64,000 nt of DNA from the NCBI GenBank assembly GCA_947503175.1, contig CANNCO010000005.1:62001-126000 (forward strand), given 5' to 3'. The notes below the pieces were generated by a model, which made no database searches, was not told the origin of the DNA, and was given only the letters and a program-made list of their open reading frames with translations. This document shows, in pieces, positions 26,987-35,433 of this stretch (position 1 is the first letter of the stretch; every line of letters starts with the position of its first letter). A program made the position numbers and the translations under genes. The stretch is from an uncultured Paracoccaceae bacterium (lineage in GTDB: Bacteria > Pseudomonadota > Alphaproteobacteria > Rhodobacterales > Rhodobacteraceae).

Positions 26987-27484
26987 ATGGCTGATGCGCT
27001 GAATGTCATCCCGCAGTCAGACGACGTAAAAACCGGTGTCCGTAATGTGGAGGGGCTGGCCGAGGGGCTGGTCGACATCCTGTCCGACACCTATCGACTG
27101 GTGTTCAAGACGCACGCCTATCACTGGAATGTCGAAGGTCCGATGTTCTTCTCGGTCCATAACCTGACCGAAGAGCAATACAGCAACATGTTCGAGGCGG
27201 CGGACGAACTGGCGGAACGTGTCCGCGCGCTTGGAAAGCTTGCGCCGATGAAGATGTCGACGATCATCAAGTCGTCGGAGATCGAAGACGCGGACGAACT
27301 GCCGTCTGCCGGTGCCATGTGCGAGGACCTTGCTGCCGACCACGAGCGCGTCGCGCATCGTCTTCACGCGCTGATCGAACTTGCAGCGGATCGCAACGAC
27401 CCGGTTACCGAAGATCTGGCGACCGAACGTTCTGCGTTTCACGAGAAAGCGGCCTGGATGCTTCGGGCAATCTCGAAAAGCTGA
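26987..27484 (+). CDS. dps: Dps-family DNA-binding ferritin-like protein
   Basis: A 165-residue Dps. The ferroxidase region is HAYHWNVEGPMFFSVHNLTE followed by a helix with EAADELAERVRALG; these supply the His, Asp and Glu ligands shared at the dodecamer interface. Dps stores iron, removes peroxide and packs DNA in stressed cells. It has an exact EcfG promoter upstream and a terminator downstream, so it is a single-gene unit. The control agrees with dps being a known GSR target in other alphaproteobacteria. Confidence 0.94.
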   Translation: MADALNVIPQSDDVKTGVRNVEGLAEGLVDILSDTYRLVFKTHAYHWNVEGPMFFSVHNLTEEQYSNMFEAADELAERVRALGKLAPMKMSTIIKSSEIEDADELPSAGAMCEDLAADHERVAHRLHALIELAADRNDPVTEDLATERSAFHEKAAWMLRAISKS

Positions 27485-27510
27485 GTCAGCAGTACGCCAT
27501 CATGTATCAG

Positions 27511-27530
27511 ACGGGCCGTTCGGGGCCCGT
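27511..27530 (+). terminator. Rho-independent terminator after dps
   Basis: 7-bp stem ACGGGCC / GGCCCGT, 6-nt loop, followed by CTTTC. Starts 27 nt after the dps stop. Confidence 0.7.
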
Positions 27531-27653
27531 CTTTCATGTCGGAAGATCAAATAGCTGACATCGAAGTCGCCGCGAAGGCCGGAGCCTCCTTGGCCTCGGG
27601 CTCAGGAGTGTCAGACAGGCGATCCATTGCTGGCTTCTCGAAAGGACAAGCCC

Positions 27654-29030
27654 TTGGCAGATCAAGATCTTACAAACGGGCCTGTCTGGAAGGAACTCGC
27701 ACAGCTTTCAGCGCCGATGTCTTTTGGCATTCTGGCTGTCATGAGCATCGGGTTGGCCGATGCGTATTTCCTGGGTCAGCTCGGCGGCGCGCCGCTTGCC
27801 GCCATCGGTTACATCTATCCCGCGACGATGACGTTGGGGTCGCTGTCGATTGGGTTGTCGGCCGGCGCGAATGCGGCGCTGTCGCAAAGCATCGGGCGGG
27901 GTGACAACGTCGAAGACACCTCACGGCTGGCATTGCATGCGTTCGGTCTGGGCCTTGTGCTGTCGGTTATCCTTGCCGGAGGTTTTCTCGTAGCGTCCGA
28001 TCTTGCCTTCGGGGCGATGGGCGCCAGTGATAAGGTCGCGACCGAGATAGGATCCTACATGCCGTTCTGGGCGGTCTCCTTTCCGTTTCTCGTCATCATG
28101 ATGCTGGTGAATGCCGTGTTCCGCGCCCATGGGGACGGTACGACTTCGGCTATGATCATGGTGCTGGCGGCGGTGATCAACATCGGTCTTGATCCGATAT
28201 TGATCTTCGGGTTCGGGCCCCTTCCCGAACTTGGGACGCAAGGGGCGGCCATCGCCTCGGCGATCGGACGCGGGCTGGCCGCTGCCGTTGCGGTGACCTA
28301 TGCGTACCAGAAGGGGATGCTTGTGCCGGGCTGTGATCCAACGCGGGATGTCGGGCCCTCTGTTGTTCAGATCACCCAGGTCGGGGGGCCGGCCGCGCTG
28401 TCCAACGCGATCAATCCGATGGGTATGGCACTGGTCACCGCTGCGGTCGCCACACTGGGCGATGCCGCCGTTGGAGGCTTTGGTGCTGCGACGCGGGTTC
28501 AGTCGGTCGCGCTGGTTGTGCTTCTGGCGCTTTCGGCCGGTATCGGTCCGGTCGTGGGGCAGAATTGGGGTGCGGGGAAGGAAGAGCGGGCGCGAAAGGC
28601 TGTCTGGCAGGCCTGGATGTTCTGTGTTGGCTATGGCGCGGTTGTGGCGGTGGTTCTGAGTGTCTTTGCCGAGCAGATCGCAGGGTTCATCTCGTCAGAC
28701 GCAGATGCAGCCAACTTTACGCGCCAGTACCTTCAGATCGTCGGACCGAGCCTGTTCGGTTACGGGATTCTCGTAACCGCGAATGCGGCCATGAATTCGC
28801 GTTCCAAGGCGTTTCATTCGATGGGGCTGAGCCTGACGAGGATCTTCCTTGTCTACCTTCCGCTGGCCTGGGTTGGCGTGATCGCCTTTGGTTACTCCGG
28901 TATTCTGGCTGCCGCAGTCGCGGCCAACCTGTTTGCGGTCTATGGCGCGCTGATAACGGGTCGTGCAACCGGCCTTTTGGCAACCGAAAGCGCCTTTGTC
29001 GCCCGCCCCGCGCGCTATCTGTCCACCTGA
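27654..29030 (+). CDS. MATE-family multidrug/cation efflux protein
   Basis: About 458 residues, 12 transmembrane helices in two homologous halves, typical of NorM-like MATE pumps. ELAQLSAPMSFGILAVMSIG begins the first half and QVGGPAALSNAINPMGMALV (near residue 245) the second. The likely start is TTG 27654 because AAAGGA lies 8 nt upstream; TTG 27627 is also open. It would expel cationic compounds using a sodium or proton gradient. No EcfG-like promoter is visible and no regulator is adjacent. Confidence 0.92.
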   Translation: MADQDLTNGPVWKELAQLSAPMSFGILAVMSIGLADAYFLGQLGGAPLAAIGYIYPATMTLGSLSIGLSAGANAALSQSIGRGDNVEDTSRLALHAFGLGLVLSVILAGGFLVASDLAFGAMGASDKVATEIGSYMPFWAVSFPFLVIMMLVNAVFRAHGDGTTSAMIMVLAAVINIGLDPILIFGFGPLPELGTQGAAIASAIGRGLAAAVAVTYAYQKGMLVPGCDPTRDVGPSVVQITQVGGPAALSNAINPMGMALVTAAVATLGDAAVGGFGAATRVQSVALVVLLALSAGIGPVVGQNWGAGKEERARKAVWQAWMFCVGYGAVVAVVLSVFAEQIAGFISSDADAANFTRQYLQIVGPSLFGYGILVTANAAMNSRSKAFHSMGLSLTRIFLVYLPLAWVGVIAFGYSGILAAAVAANLFAVYGALITGRATGLLATESAFVARPARYLST

Positions 29031-29043
29031 ATGCGAAAGAAAA

Positions 29044-29065
29044 GGCGCCGCAGAATAGCGGCGCC
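29044..29065. terminator. bidirectional terminator between MATE gene and phyR
   Basis: Perfect 8-bp stem GGCGCCGC / GCGGCGCC with a 6-nt loop, between the convergent ends of the MATE gene and phyR. The minus-strand side is followed by TTTTCTTTCGC, so termination is stronger for phyR. Confidence 0.7.
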
Positions 29066-29093
29066 GTTCGCGTTCGAAAGGCATTCGTTTCAG

Positions 29094-29903
29094 TCAGGCC
29101 TTGAGCGTCTCGGTCGATGCAAAGAACATGGCCTGACTGATTGCCGAGCGTACCTGATCCTCGGAGTAAGGTTTTGCGATCAGGAAGGCCGGCTCTGGCT
29201 TGTCGCCGGTCAGGAGCCGTTCGGGGAAGGCGGTGATGAAGATCACCGGTCGTTCGCCCAGATCACGCAGCAGATCGTTCACCGCGTCGATCCCGGACGA
29301 GTTATCGGCGAGTTGGATATCGGCGAGGATAAGGTCGGGTATCTCCTTGGCCGCCAGTTGGAGAGCGCCGTCGTGGGTGCGCGCGACGCCGGTTACCTTG
29401 TGCCCCATCTCGGCCACGAGGTTCTCAAGATCCATCGCGATGATCGCTTCGTCTTCGATGATCATGACCTTGCCGGCGACAGCATCCTGCATCTCGCGGC
29501 GTGCGGTAGAGACGAGAACTTCGACCTCTGTCAGCGGCAGATTCATGATCGTCACGATATCGTTGAGCGAAAACTCCTCGATCGTGTGAAGAAGCAGGGC
29601 CTCGCGGCTGTTCTCGGTGAGTTTGGCAAGGTATTTCTGTGCCTTTGCTTCCAGCCCCGTCGTCTCTCCGTCCGCTGGTGAACCGGTTGTCGACCAGATG
29701 CTATGGAATACCTTGAACAGGGCGACCTTACCGGGATGGTCGCGGATCACGCTGTCATCGGTCAGGATCGCTTCGAGCGTTGCAGACGCATACGCGTCAC
29801 CAGAGGCCTGAGATCCTGTCAGCGCGCGCGCATACCGGCGCAGGAAGGGCAAGTTGGCCCCGACGATTTCGGAAATGGACTGTGGATCTTGTGCGCCCGG
29901 CAT
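29094..29903 (-). CDS. phyR: PhyR, anti-anti-sigma response regulator of the general stress response
   Basis: A 269-residue hybrid: an N-terminal sigma-factor-like domain (about 1-135, with FLRRYARALTGSQASGDAYA and SREALLLHTIEEFSLNDIV) and a C-terminal receiver (about 140-265) with VMIIEDEAIIAMDL, the phospho-acceptor aspartate in LILADIQLAD, and the lysine in FLIAKPY. When phosphorylated, PhyR binds NepR and frees EcfG. It faces away from nepR-ecfG and shares with it a palindromic pair of EcfG promoters, which implies positive feedback. Confidence 0.96.
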   Translation of the reverse strand: MPGAQDPQSISEIVGANLPFLRRYARALTGSQASGDAYASATLEAILTDDSVIRDHPGKVALFKVFHSIWSTTGSPADGETTGLEAKAQKYLAKLTENSREALLLHTIEEFSLNDIVTIMNLPLTEVEVLVSTARREMQDAVAGKVMIIEDEAIIAMDLENLVAEMGHKVTGVARTHDGALQLAAKEIPDLILADIQLADNSSGIDAVNDLLRDLGERPVIFITAFPERLLTGDKPEPAFLIAKPYSEDQVRSAISQAMFFASTETLKA

Positions 29904-29930
29904 CGGATCATCCTTTTTTCTGTTTTTTCG

Positions 29931-29956
29931 GGAACCAAACGCATTAGGTCTGCGTT
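29931..29956 (+). promoter_or_regulatory. EcfG-type promoter for nepR-ecfG
   Basis: GGAAC, 17 nt, CGTT, about 51 nt before the nepR ATG. It overlaps the oppositely oriented phyR promoter. Confidence 0.85.
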
Positions 29957-29962
29957 AGTTCC
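29938..29962 (-). promoter_or_regulatory. EcfG-type promoter for phyR
   Basis: Minus strand GGAAC (29958-29962), 16 nt, CGTT (29938-29941). Together with the plus-strand promoter it forms an inverted repeat from GGGAAC to GTTCCC. Confidence 0.85.
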
Positions 29963-30007
29963 CGCTTGGTGAGAATATTTCCGTGCGCGAGAAAGAAAAG
30001 GTGATTG

Positions 30008-30166
30008 ATGGCTGATGACAGGAAAAGGGCGGCACGCGATTCCGCGATTGACGAGAATCTGAAGAGGGTCTTTCAGCCGACCCTTGAAGAAGACGTGCCC
30101 GATCGCTTCAAGGATCTTCTCGCGAAACTGAAAGAAAAAGAGAGCAAGTCGGAGCGGAAGGGATGA
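30008..30166 (+). CDS. nepR: NepR-type anti-sigma factor
   Basis: A 52-residue protein beginning MADDRKRAARDSAIDENLKR. The core IDENLKRVFQPTLEEDVPDR followed by FKDLLAKL is the NepR signature: two helices that clamp the sigma factor EcfG, or PhyR when that is phosphorylated. It lies between the divergent phyR gene and the ecfG gene; its stop overlaps the ecfG start (ATGA). It is short enough to be missed by usual length cut-offs. Confidence 0.92.
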   Translation: MADDRKRAARDSAIDENLKRVFQPTLEEDVPDRFKDLLAKLKEKESKSERKG

Positions 30167-30720
30167 GCAATCCTGACCCGCGTGACGAACTCGTCGATCA
30201 TATCCCAGCCTTACGGGCTTTCGCGCTTTCGTTGACCCGCAACGGTGCCGTAGCCGACGACATGGTGCAGGATACGCTGGTCAAGGCGTGGACCAATATC
30301 GAGAAATTCACCGTCGGAACCAATTTGCGTGCCTGGCTCTTCACGATTCTTCGCAACACTTACTATTCCTCGCGCAGAAAGGCGCGTCGCGAAGTTGCCG
30401 ATGTGGATGGGGTCATGGCGGCCAACATGGCTGTAAAACCGGCCCATGACGGACGCCTCAATCTGGACGATTTCAAGAGCGCCTTCGAACAACTGCCCGA
30501 CGAACAACGGGAAGCGTTGTCGTTGGTGGGTGCTCAGGGGTTTGCCTATGAGGAGGCAGCAGAGCTATGTGGCGTCGCAGTTGGCACGATCAAGAGCCGT
30601 GTCAACCGGGCGCGCGCACGACTTGCCGAGCTCATGCATCTTGACGAAGAAGAAGCACTTGAGCTGACCGACTCGGCAACGCAGGCCGTTGTAATAGCTA
30701 ACGGACCGGGTGCTGTTTGA
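30163..30720 (+). CDS. ecfG: EcfG-family extracytoplasmic-function sigma factor
   Basis: A 185-residue ECF15-type sigma factor. Region 2 (about 10-75) includes LRAFALSLTRNGAVADDMVQ and LRAWLFTILRNTYYS; region 4 (about 105-160) includes LPDEQREALSLVGAQGFAYE and GVAVGTIKSRVNRARARLAE. It directs polymerase to GGAAC/CGTT promoters in the general stress response. It overlaps nepR upstream and the histidine kinase gene downstream by 4 nt each, so anti-sigma, sigma and kinase are made from one message. Confidence 0.96.
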   Translation: MSNPDPRDELVDHIPALRAFALSLTRNGAVADDMVQDTLVKAWTNIEKFTVGTNLRAWLFTILRNTYYSSRRKARREVADVDGVMAANMAVKPAHDGRLNLDDFKSAFEQLPDEQREALSLVGAQGFAYEEAAELCGVAVGTIKSRVNRARARLAELMHLDEEEALELTDSATQAVVIANGPGAV

Positions 30721-32465
30721 GCACGGCCGATGAAAGGGCGGCCACGTGGCACAAGGGGCTTGTTTTCCGCATCGCCGCGTTCCTTTCGCTTGCGCTTGCG
30801 CCGATTGGCATTGTTGGCTTCATTCAGACACTCGAAACGCAGGCACAAAGCGAGCGGGCGGCAGAGCTCACGCTTCTGACCCTGACCTCGGAGGCGGCTT
30901 CGCGCGAGAAGCGGGTCATCGAACGCGGACTTGGTGCAGCCGAAGCTCTGGGGTCAATCGCATACGGCCTTAGGGATGATGCCGAGCAGTGTTCGTCCTA
31001 TCTGCGCGAATTCGCCAATGTGAACCCGACATATGCTTTCGCGGGCTTCATACCGCCATCCGGCATGATGACCTGTTCCACTGCGGGTGGGGAGATCGAC
31101 TTTTCATTGTTCACGAATTTCGAGAACCTGATCGGAAACCCTCGCCCAAATGTTGAGGTCAACCGGGACGCGCCCGGCAGCGGACGGTCAGTGATCGTGA
31201 TCAGTCAGCCGATCAAAAAAGAAGGCGAGTTCATTGGCTATCTGTCAGTTTCCGTGCCGCAAGCGGTCATTGCTCCCGAGGATGATCTGCTTGGCGTCGA
31301 CGGGCCGCTCGGCCTTATTACGTTTAACGTTCTGGGCGACATACTGACCACGGAAAGAGGCTTTGAGATCGCCGAAGCGGACTTGCCTGCTGATCTGAGG
31401 CTGCAAAGTCTCGCAGGTATGGAACCAAACACGTTCACCAGCTTGGATCTTTCAGGTGAAGAGCGGATCTATGCCGTCGTTCCCGTAGTGCCGGATGTTG
31501 CCTATGCTCTGGGAACCTGGCGCACGGATCGCCCGATCGCCGCCAGCCTGACGGGATTTCAATGGTCTGGCGTGTATCCCATTCTGATGTGGATCGCGAC
31601 GATATCTGTCGCTGTCTTCGCCCTGCATCGACTTGTTATCAGACCGATCCGCACTCTGGAACGGGATATGGTCGGCTTTGCCAAACGCCGGAATTTGCCA
31701 CCGGTGCGTCAAGCTGCCGGTGAACCGCAGGAGATCTCTTCAATCCAGGAACAGTTTCGTGCGATGGCGGCGACCGTGTCGCGCGAAGAGGCCGAGCTGG
31801 AGAACCTGATCTATGAGAAGGACGAACTGATATCGCAGAAGTCGGTTCTGCTGAAAGAAGTCCACCACCGCGTGAAAAACAATCTTCAGCTCATCTCTTC
31901 GATCATGAACATGGAGGTGCGTTCGGCTGAGCAGCCTGAAACGCAAAGAATCCTGCGGCGTCTGCAGGAAAGGGTTCTTGGTTTGGCCGGAATTCACCGC
32001 AAGCTCTATCTGACCGACAGCGTGGACAAGATCGACGCGGCAACGCTCCTGTCCGATCTTGCCGCACAAACGGAGGCGATGGTTCAGATACCGCGTGCCC
32101 CGATCTCGATTGTCGTGAAGGCAGACAAACTGATGCTTGTCCCGGATCAGGCCGTACCATTCTCATTGCTGGTGTCCGAGCTGTTGACGAACTCGGTCAA
32201 ATACTCCGGCACAAGCGACGGCACGCGATCCGAGATCGGAGTTTTCTTATCGAATGACGGGGAGGGTGCGGCCACGTTGCGTGTGGAGAACCCGATCTCC
32301 GGGATGCCATCCGAAGGTACCAGCACCGGGCTTGGGACGCGGTTGATCCGGGCCTTCGTAACCCAGATGGACGGCGAATTGACGGTTGAAACCGATCCGG
32401 CAAGATACCAGACAGTCGTCAGCTTTCGGGCGCAGGAGTCCATGCCGGATACGCTGGATTATTAG
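30717..32465 (+). CDS. membrane sensor histidine kinase (HisKA_2/HWE type), probable PhyR kinase
   Basis: A 582-residue kinase with a TTG start that overlaps the ecfG stop. TM1 about 15-33, a periplasmic sensor region about 34-280, TM2 about 285-308, a HAMP-like linker, then a HisKA_2 dimerisation/phospho-acceptor helix with LLKEVHHRVKNNLQLISS (His near residue 383), and an ATPase domain with LLVSELLTNSVKYSG and GLGTRLIRAF. The HRxxN form of the acceptor motif is typical of kinases that phosphorylate PhyR, and its place in the nepR-ecfG operon supports that partner. The signal sensed is unknown. Confidence 0.9.
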   Translation: MSTADERAATWHKGLVFRIAAFLSLALAPIGIVGFIQTLETQAQSERAAELTLLTLTSEAASREKRVIERGLGAAEALGSIAYGLRDDAEQCSSYLREFANVNPTYAFAGFIPPSGMMTCSTAGGEIDFSLFTNFENLIGNPRPNVEVNRDAPGSGRSVIVISQPIKKEGEFIGYLSVSVPQAVIAPEDDLLGVDGPLGLITFNVLGDILTTERGFEIAEADLPADLRLQSLAGMEPNTFTSLDLSGEERIYAVVPVVPDVAYALGTWRTDRPIAASLTGFQWSGVYPILMWIATISVAVFALHRLVIRPIRTLERDMVGFAKRRNLPPVRQAAGEPQEISSIQEQFRAMAATVSREEAELENLIYEKDELISQKSVLLKEVHHRVKNNLQLISSIMNMEVRSAEQPETQRILRRLQERVLGLAGIHRKLYLTDSVDKIDAATLLSDLAAQTEAMVQIPRAPISIVVKADKLMLVPDQAVPFSLLVSELLTNSVKYSGTSDGTRSEIGVFLSNDGEGAATLRVENPISGMPSEGTSTGLGTRLIRAFVTQMDGELTVETDPARYQTVVSFRAQESMPDTLDY

Positions 32466-32482
32466 CCGTCGGGAGAACACCA

Positions 32483-34024
32483 ATGCCATCGCGCCGAACA
32501 GTCAGCTTGCTTATCACGGCGAGCGAGGCGTTCCCGGTTCTGGAGCGCGCCTTTCTGACGGCGAACTCGGAAATCTGCGCGGGGTTTCGCGTATTCGACC
32601 CTGAAACGCGGTTGCGCTCGGAAGATGCCAGAAAAATCGGCGAGACGTGGTTTGATCTGGTCACTGACACGCTCTCGCGCGGCGTAGCGATTACACTGAC
32701 ACTAAGCGATTTCGATCCGGTCGTGCGTCCTGCACTTCATAGGGGCTCATGGAGGGCCTGCCGCATGCTCATTGCCGCGGCCGAGCTTTCGAACCACCCC
32801 GAACTCTTGCAAGTCCGGGTTGCGATGCACCCTGCGCGGGTTGGCTGGCTTCCGCGAATTCTGCTTTGGCCGAAAACGCTCGGGATGCTGCGCGAGATTG
32901 CCTCTGATTTGAACGACGACGGGCGTGAGCGCGGGCAAGTACGCTTACGCGAACTACCAGGGCTTCAGGGGATGCTCGACATGCGAAACGGTGAGGTCGC
33001 GGCCAGACCCTGGCCACCGGCCCCGCTCGTGCCCGCAACCCATCACCAGAAGATAGCGGTGTTCGACAAGACCTCTGTCTATCTCGGCGGGCTGGATTTG
33101 GACGAACGCAGATACGACACGCTCGAGCACGCACGCCGAAGCGACGAGACGTGGTACGATGTGCATATGATGGTGGAGGACAGCAACCTTGCCGCCGCTG
33201 CGCGACACCATCTTCAGACCTTCTGGCGCAAGGACGCCATAAAGCTCGCGAAGAACCCGGAAACGAACTTTCTTCGTACGCTTTCAGCACCGCGTCGTTT
33301 CTCGCTGCCATATATGTCGCCGAAACAGGAGATCGCCGAAATTGCAGCTGTGAGCATGGCTGAGGTGGCGAAGTCGACGCAGCTTATCTACCTGGAATCG
33401 CAGTTTTTTCGTGATCGGCACTTCACATCAGCCCTGTGCAAGGCCGCGAAGGAAAATCCTGAATTGAGCGTGATTCTTGTCCTTCCGGCGGCACCGGAAG
33501 ATGTCGCCTTCGAGACGGCGGGAGGAAGCGACAAACGCTATGGCGAATACTTGCAGGCACGGTATATCGATCGGTTGCGGCGTGCCTTTGGCGAACGTCT
33601 GTTCGTCGGATCGCCTGCACGACCGGTGTCCGATGCGAACCCGAACGGCCGCTCGTCTCTTGCGAGGGCGCCGATCGTCTATGTCCATGCGAAAGTCTCT
33701 GTCTTTGACGACCGGGCGGCGGTGATTTCCTCGGCGAACCTGAATGGCCGAAGCCACTACTGGGATACCGAAGCCGGGATGATGATCGATGACGCCGAGA
33801 CGGTCACCCACATTCGTGAGAGGTGTATGGCGCACTGGCTGCCCAAGGGCGCGGATGCGGCATCCCTTGATCCGGCGACGGCGGTACAGTCTTGGGCAAA
33901 GCTCGCCGCAGAGAACCAAAGCGAGACGCCGGAACGTCGCCGTGGGTTCCTTCTGCCTTATCCGGTGGCACCCGCCCGGCGGTTCGGTCGCAACCTTCCC
34001 GGTGTGCCGGAAGAAATGGTCTGA
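32483..34024 (+). CDS. phospholipase D-superfamily protein
   Basis: A 513-residue protein with two PLD catalytic motifs: THHQKIAVFDKTSVYLGGLD near residue 190 and YVHAKVSVFDDRAAVISSAN near residue 395 (HxK...D in both). Family members hydrolyse or transfer phosphatidyl groups; cardiolipin synthases are relatives. There is no clear signal peptide or transmembrane helix, so it probably acts on the inner face of the membrane. It starts 17 nt after the kinase gene and is the last gene of the nepR-ecfG-kinase unit. Its 3' end overlaps the AI-2E-family gene on the other strand by 67 nt. Confidence 0.9.
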   Translation: MPSRRTVSLLITASEAFPVLERAFLTANSEICAGFRVFDPETRLRSEDARKIGETWFDLVTDTLSRGVAITLTLSDFDPVVRPALHRGSWRACRMLIAAAELSNHPELLQVRVAMHPARVGWLPRILLWPKTLGMLREIASDLNDDGRERGQVRLRELPGLQGMLDMRNGEVAARPWPPAPLVPATHHQKIAVFDKTSVYLGGLDLDERRYDTLEHARRSDETWYDVHMMVEDSNLAAAARHHLQTFWRKDAIKLAKNPETNFLRTLSAPRRFSLPYMSPKQEIAEIAAVSMAEVAKSTQLIYLESQFFRDRHFTSALCKAAKENPELSVILVLPAAPEDVAFETAGGSDKRYGEYLQARYIDRLRRAFGERLFVGSPARPVSDANPNGRSSLARAPIVYVHAKVSVFDDRAAVISSANLNGRSHYWDTEAGMMIDDAETVTHIRERCMAHWLPKGADAASLDPATAVQSWAKLAAENQSETPERRRGFLLPYPVAPARRFGRNLPGVPEEMV

Positions 34025-35022
34025 TCCCCCTTGATCGCCTGCTGGATGCGCAAACCCCACACCAGAAGCGGGATAGCGATAATGCCGCCCAACGGTCCCC
34101 AGAGCCAAAGCCAGAAGACGAGCGAGACAAAGACCAGAAGCGGGTTGATCGACATGTGTTTGCCGACAAGTCCTGGGGTCACGAACTGCCCCTCTGTCGC
34201 GTTGAGGCCCAGATATATCGCGGCGGGCAGGATGCTTGCCAGACCGTCGAAAACGATGAAGCCAGCGAGCAACAAGGCACAGGCGAGGGCAGCCGGGCCA
34301 AGATACAGAACGTAATTGACAAGGAATGCCGCGAGCCCCCACAGGACCGGGCTTGGCATTCCCAGAACCGTCATCACAAGGCCGATCAGGCACCCGAAGG
34401 TGGCATTGATCGCGGTGATCGTCATGAAATAGCGCGAGACCTCGCCCTCTGCGCGGCGCAGCGCCGCTGTGTCGACATTGGTGTCGTCCAGATGGACGTA
34501 GCGGTAGATGTCGTTCCGTGAGAGCAGGAAGAAGTAGAAGGTTCCGATAAAGATCATCGCCTGCGCCGCCAGTCCGGGCGCGTACCAGATCGCATCCATG
34601 AGATTGGGTACTGCCACCGGTTCTTCTTTCGGCGCGCTGGACGCATCTCCCGTTGCGAGCGTCTGCTCAATCGTTTCCTGAAGATCGGTTACGCTTTCAA
34701 GCGCCGGTCGCATGCTGACGGCGATCTCGCGCAACTCCCCGCGCATCCGCGGGGCCATTTCTATCGCATCTGAGATGACCGGCCCAAGAAGCAGCCCAAG
34801 AGCAACAATCGCTGCAAGCGTTGCGATGAGCGCAAGGAAGGCCGAAATCGACCGCTTTACGCCCAAACCCTCGATCTTGTCTGTTGCGGGCGAGATTACG
34901 ACGCCCAGTACCAGCGCCAGAAGAAGTGGTGCCATGACGTGTTCTGCCGTTTGCAGAAACCAGACAAGCCCGCATGCCGCGATGACGGCAAGGACGGGAA
35001 ACAACGGATGGCGCAGGGACAT
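33958..35022 (-). CDS. AI-2E family transporter (PerM/YdiK-like permease)
   Basis: About 354 residues with seven or eight predicted helices. VMAPLLLALVLGVVISPATD near residue 28, VSRYFMTITAINATFGCLIG near residue 200 and LVGKHMSINPLLVFVSLVFW near residue 285 are typical of the AI-2 exporter-like family. Members carry small solutes or ions, and autoinducer transport cannot be assumed. The start is ATG 35022, preceded by AAGGAGAG, just downstream of an exact EcfG promoter. The convergent overlap with the phospholipase D gene may give antisense interference. Confidence 0.9.
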   Translation of the reverse strand: MSLRHPLFPVLAVIAACGLVWFLQTAEHVMAPLLLALVLGVVISPATDKIEGLGVKRSISAFLALIATLAAIVALGLLLGPVISDAIEMAPRMRGELREIAVSMRPALESVTDLQETIEQTLATGDASSAPKEEPVAVPNLMDAIWYAPGLAAQAMIFIGTFYFFLLSRNDIYRYVHLDDTNVDTAALRRAEGEVSRYFMTITAINATFGCLIGLVMTVLGMPSPVLWGLAAFLVNYVLYLGPAALACALLLAGFIVFDGLASILPAAIYLGLNATEGQFVTPGLVGKHMSINPLLVFVSLVFWLWLWGPLGGIIAIPLLVWGLRIQQAIKGDQTISSGTPGRLRPNRRAGATG

Positions 35023-35042
35023 GTAACTCTCCTTCTGCAATT

Positions 35043-35067
35043 AACGCGAATTTGAAAAAAAAGTTCC
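35043..35067 (-). promoter_or_regulatory. EcfG-type promoter for the AI-2E-family gene
   Basis: Minus strand GGAAC (35063-35067), 16 nt, CGTT (35043-35046), with the -10 about 20 nt before the chosen ATG. Confidence 0.78.
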
Positions 35068-35074
35068 GCGGGTT

Positions 35075-35100
35075 GGAACCTTCTTGGGGAGAAAAACATT
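35075..35100 (+). promoter_or_regulatory. near-match EcfG promoter for csbD
   Basis: GGAAC, 17 nt, CATT; one mismatch in the -10 element. It is divergent from the AI-2E-family promoter 8 nt away and 43 nt before the csbD ATG. Confidence 0.5.
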
Positions 35101-35143
35101 GGTTCAGCAATTGGACGATGCGAAACATTGAAAGGAGAGACCA

Positions 35144-35344
35144 ATGAACTGGGATGAAATTCAAGGTCGCTGGAAGCAGTTCAAGGGTGATGCCCAGAAG
35201 AGATGGGGCGAACTGACAGACGACGAGCTTGACGAGGCCGCTGGGGACCGGACGAAACTTGAGGGCCTGATTCAGGAGCGGTATGGCAAGACCAAGGAAG
35301 AAGTCCGCGAAGAGGTCGACGAATGGATGCGCCGCGCTGCATAG
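35144..35344 (+). CDS. CsbD-family stress protein
   Basis: A 66-residue hydrophilic protein: MNWDEIQGRWKQFKGDAQKR followed by WGELTDDELDEAAGDRTKLE is the CsbD signature. CsbD proteins accumulate under general stress in many bacteria; their mechanism is unknown. A GAAAGGAGAG Shine-Dalgarno precedes the ATG, and a strong terminator follows, making a single-gene unit. Confidence 0.93.
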   Translation: MNWDEIQGRWKQFKGDAQKRWGELTDDELDEAAGDRTKLEGLIQERYGKTKEEVREEVDEWMRRAA

Positions 35345-35370
35345 CGCGGCAGAGATACGACTGTGTGGGA

Positions 35371-35390
35371 GGGCGCCCCCGGTGGCGCCC
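35371..35390. terminator. terminator after csbD
   Basis: 7-bp stem GGGCGCC / GGCGCCC, 6-nt loop, then TTTTCCGTTG. It also lies downstream of the convergent PRC-barrel gene. Confidence 0.8.
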
Positions 35391-35433
35391 TTTTCCGTTG
35401 CCGTGTTGCGGTCAAGACGGGCATCTGCGGCCG

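Noticed and set aside
33958-35022. Quorum-sensing autoinducer-2 exporter
   Set aside because: The family name is historical; most members transport other solutes and no luxS or lsr genes are in the window.
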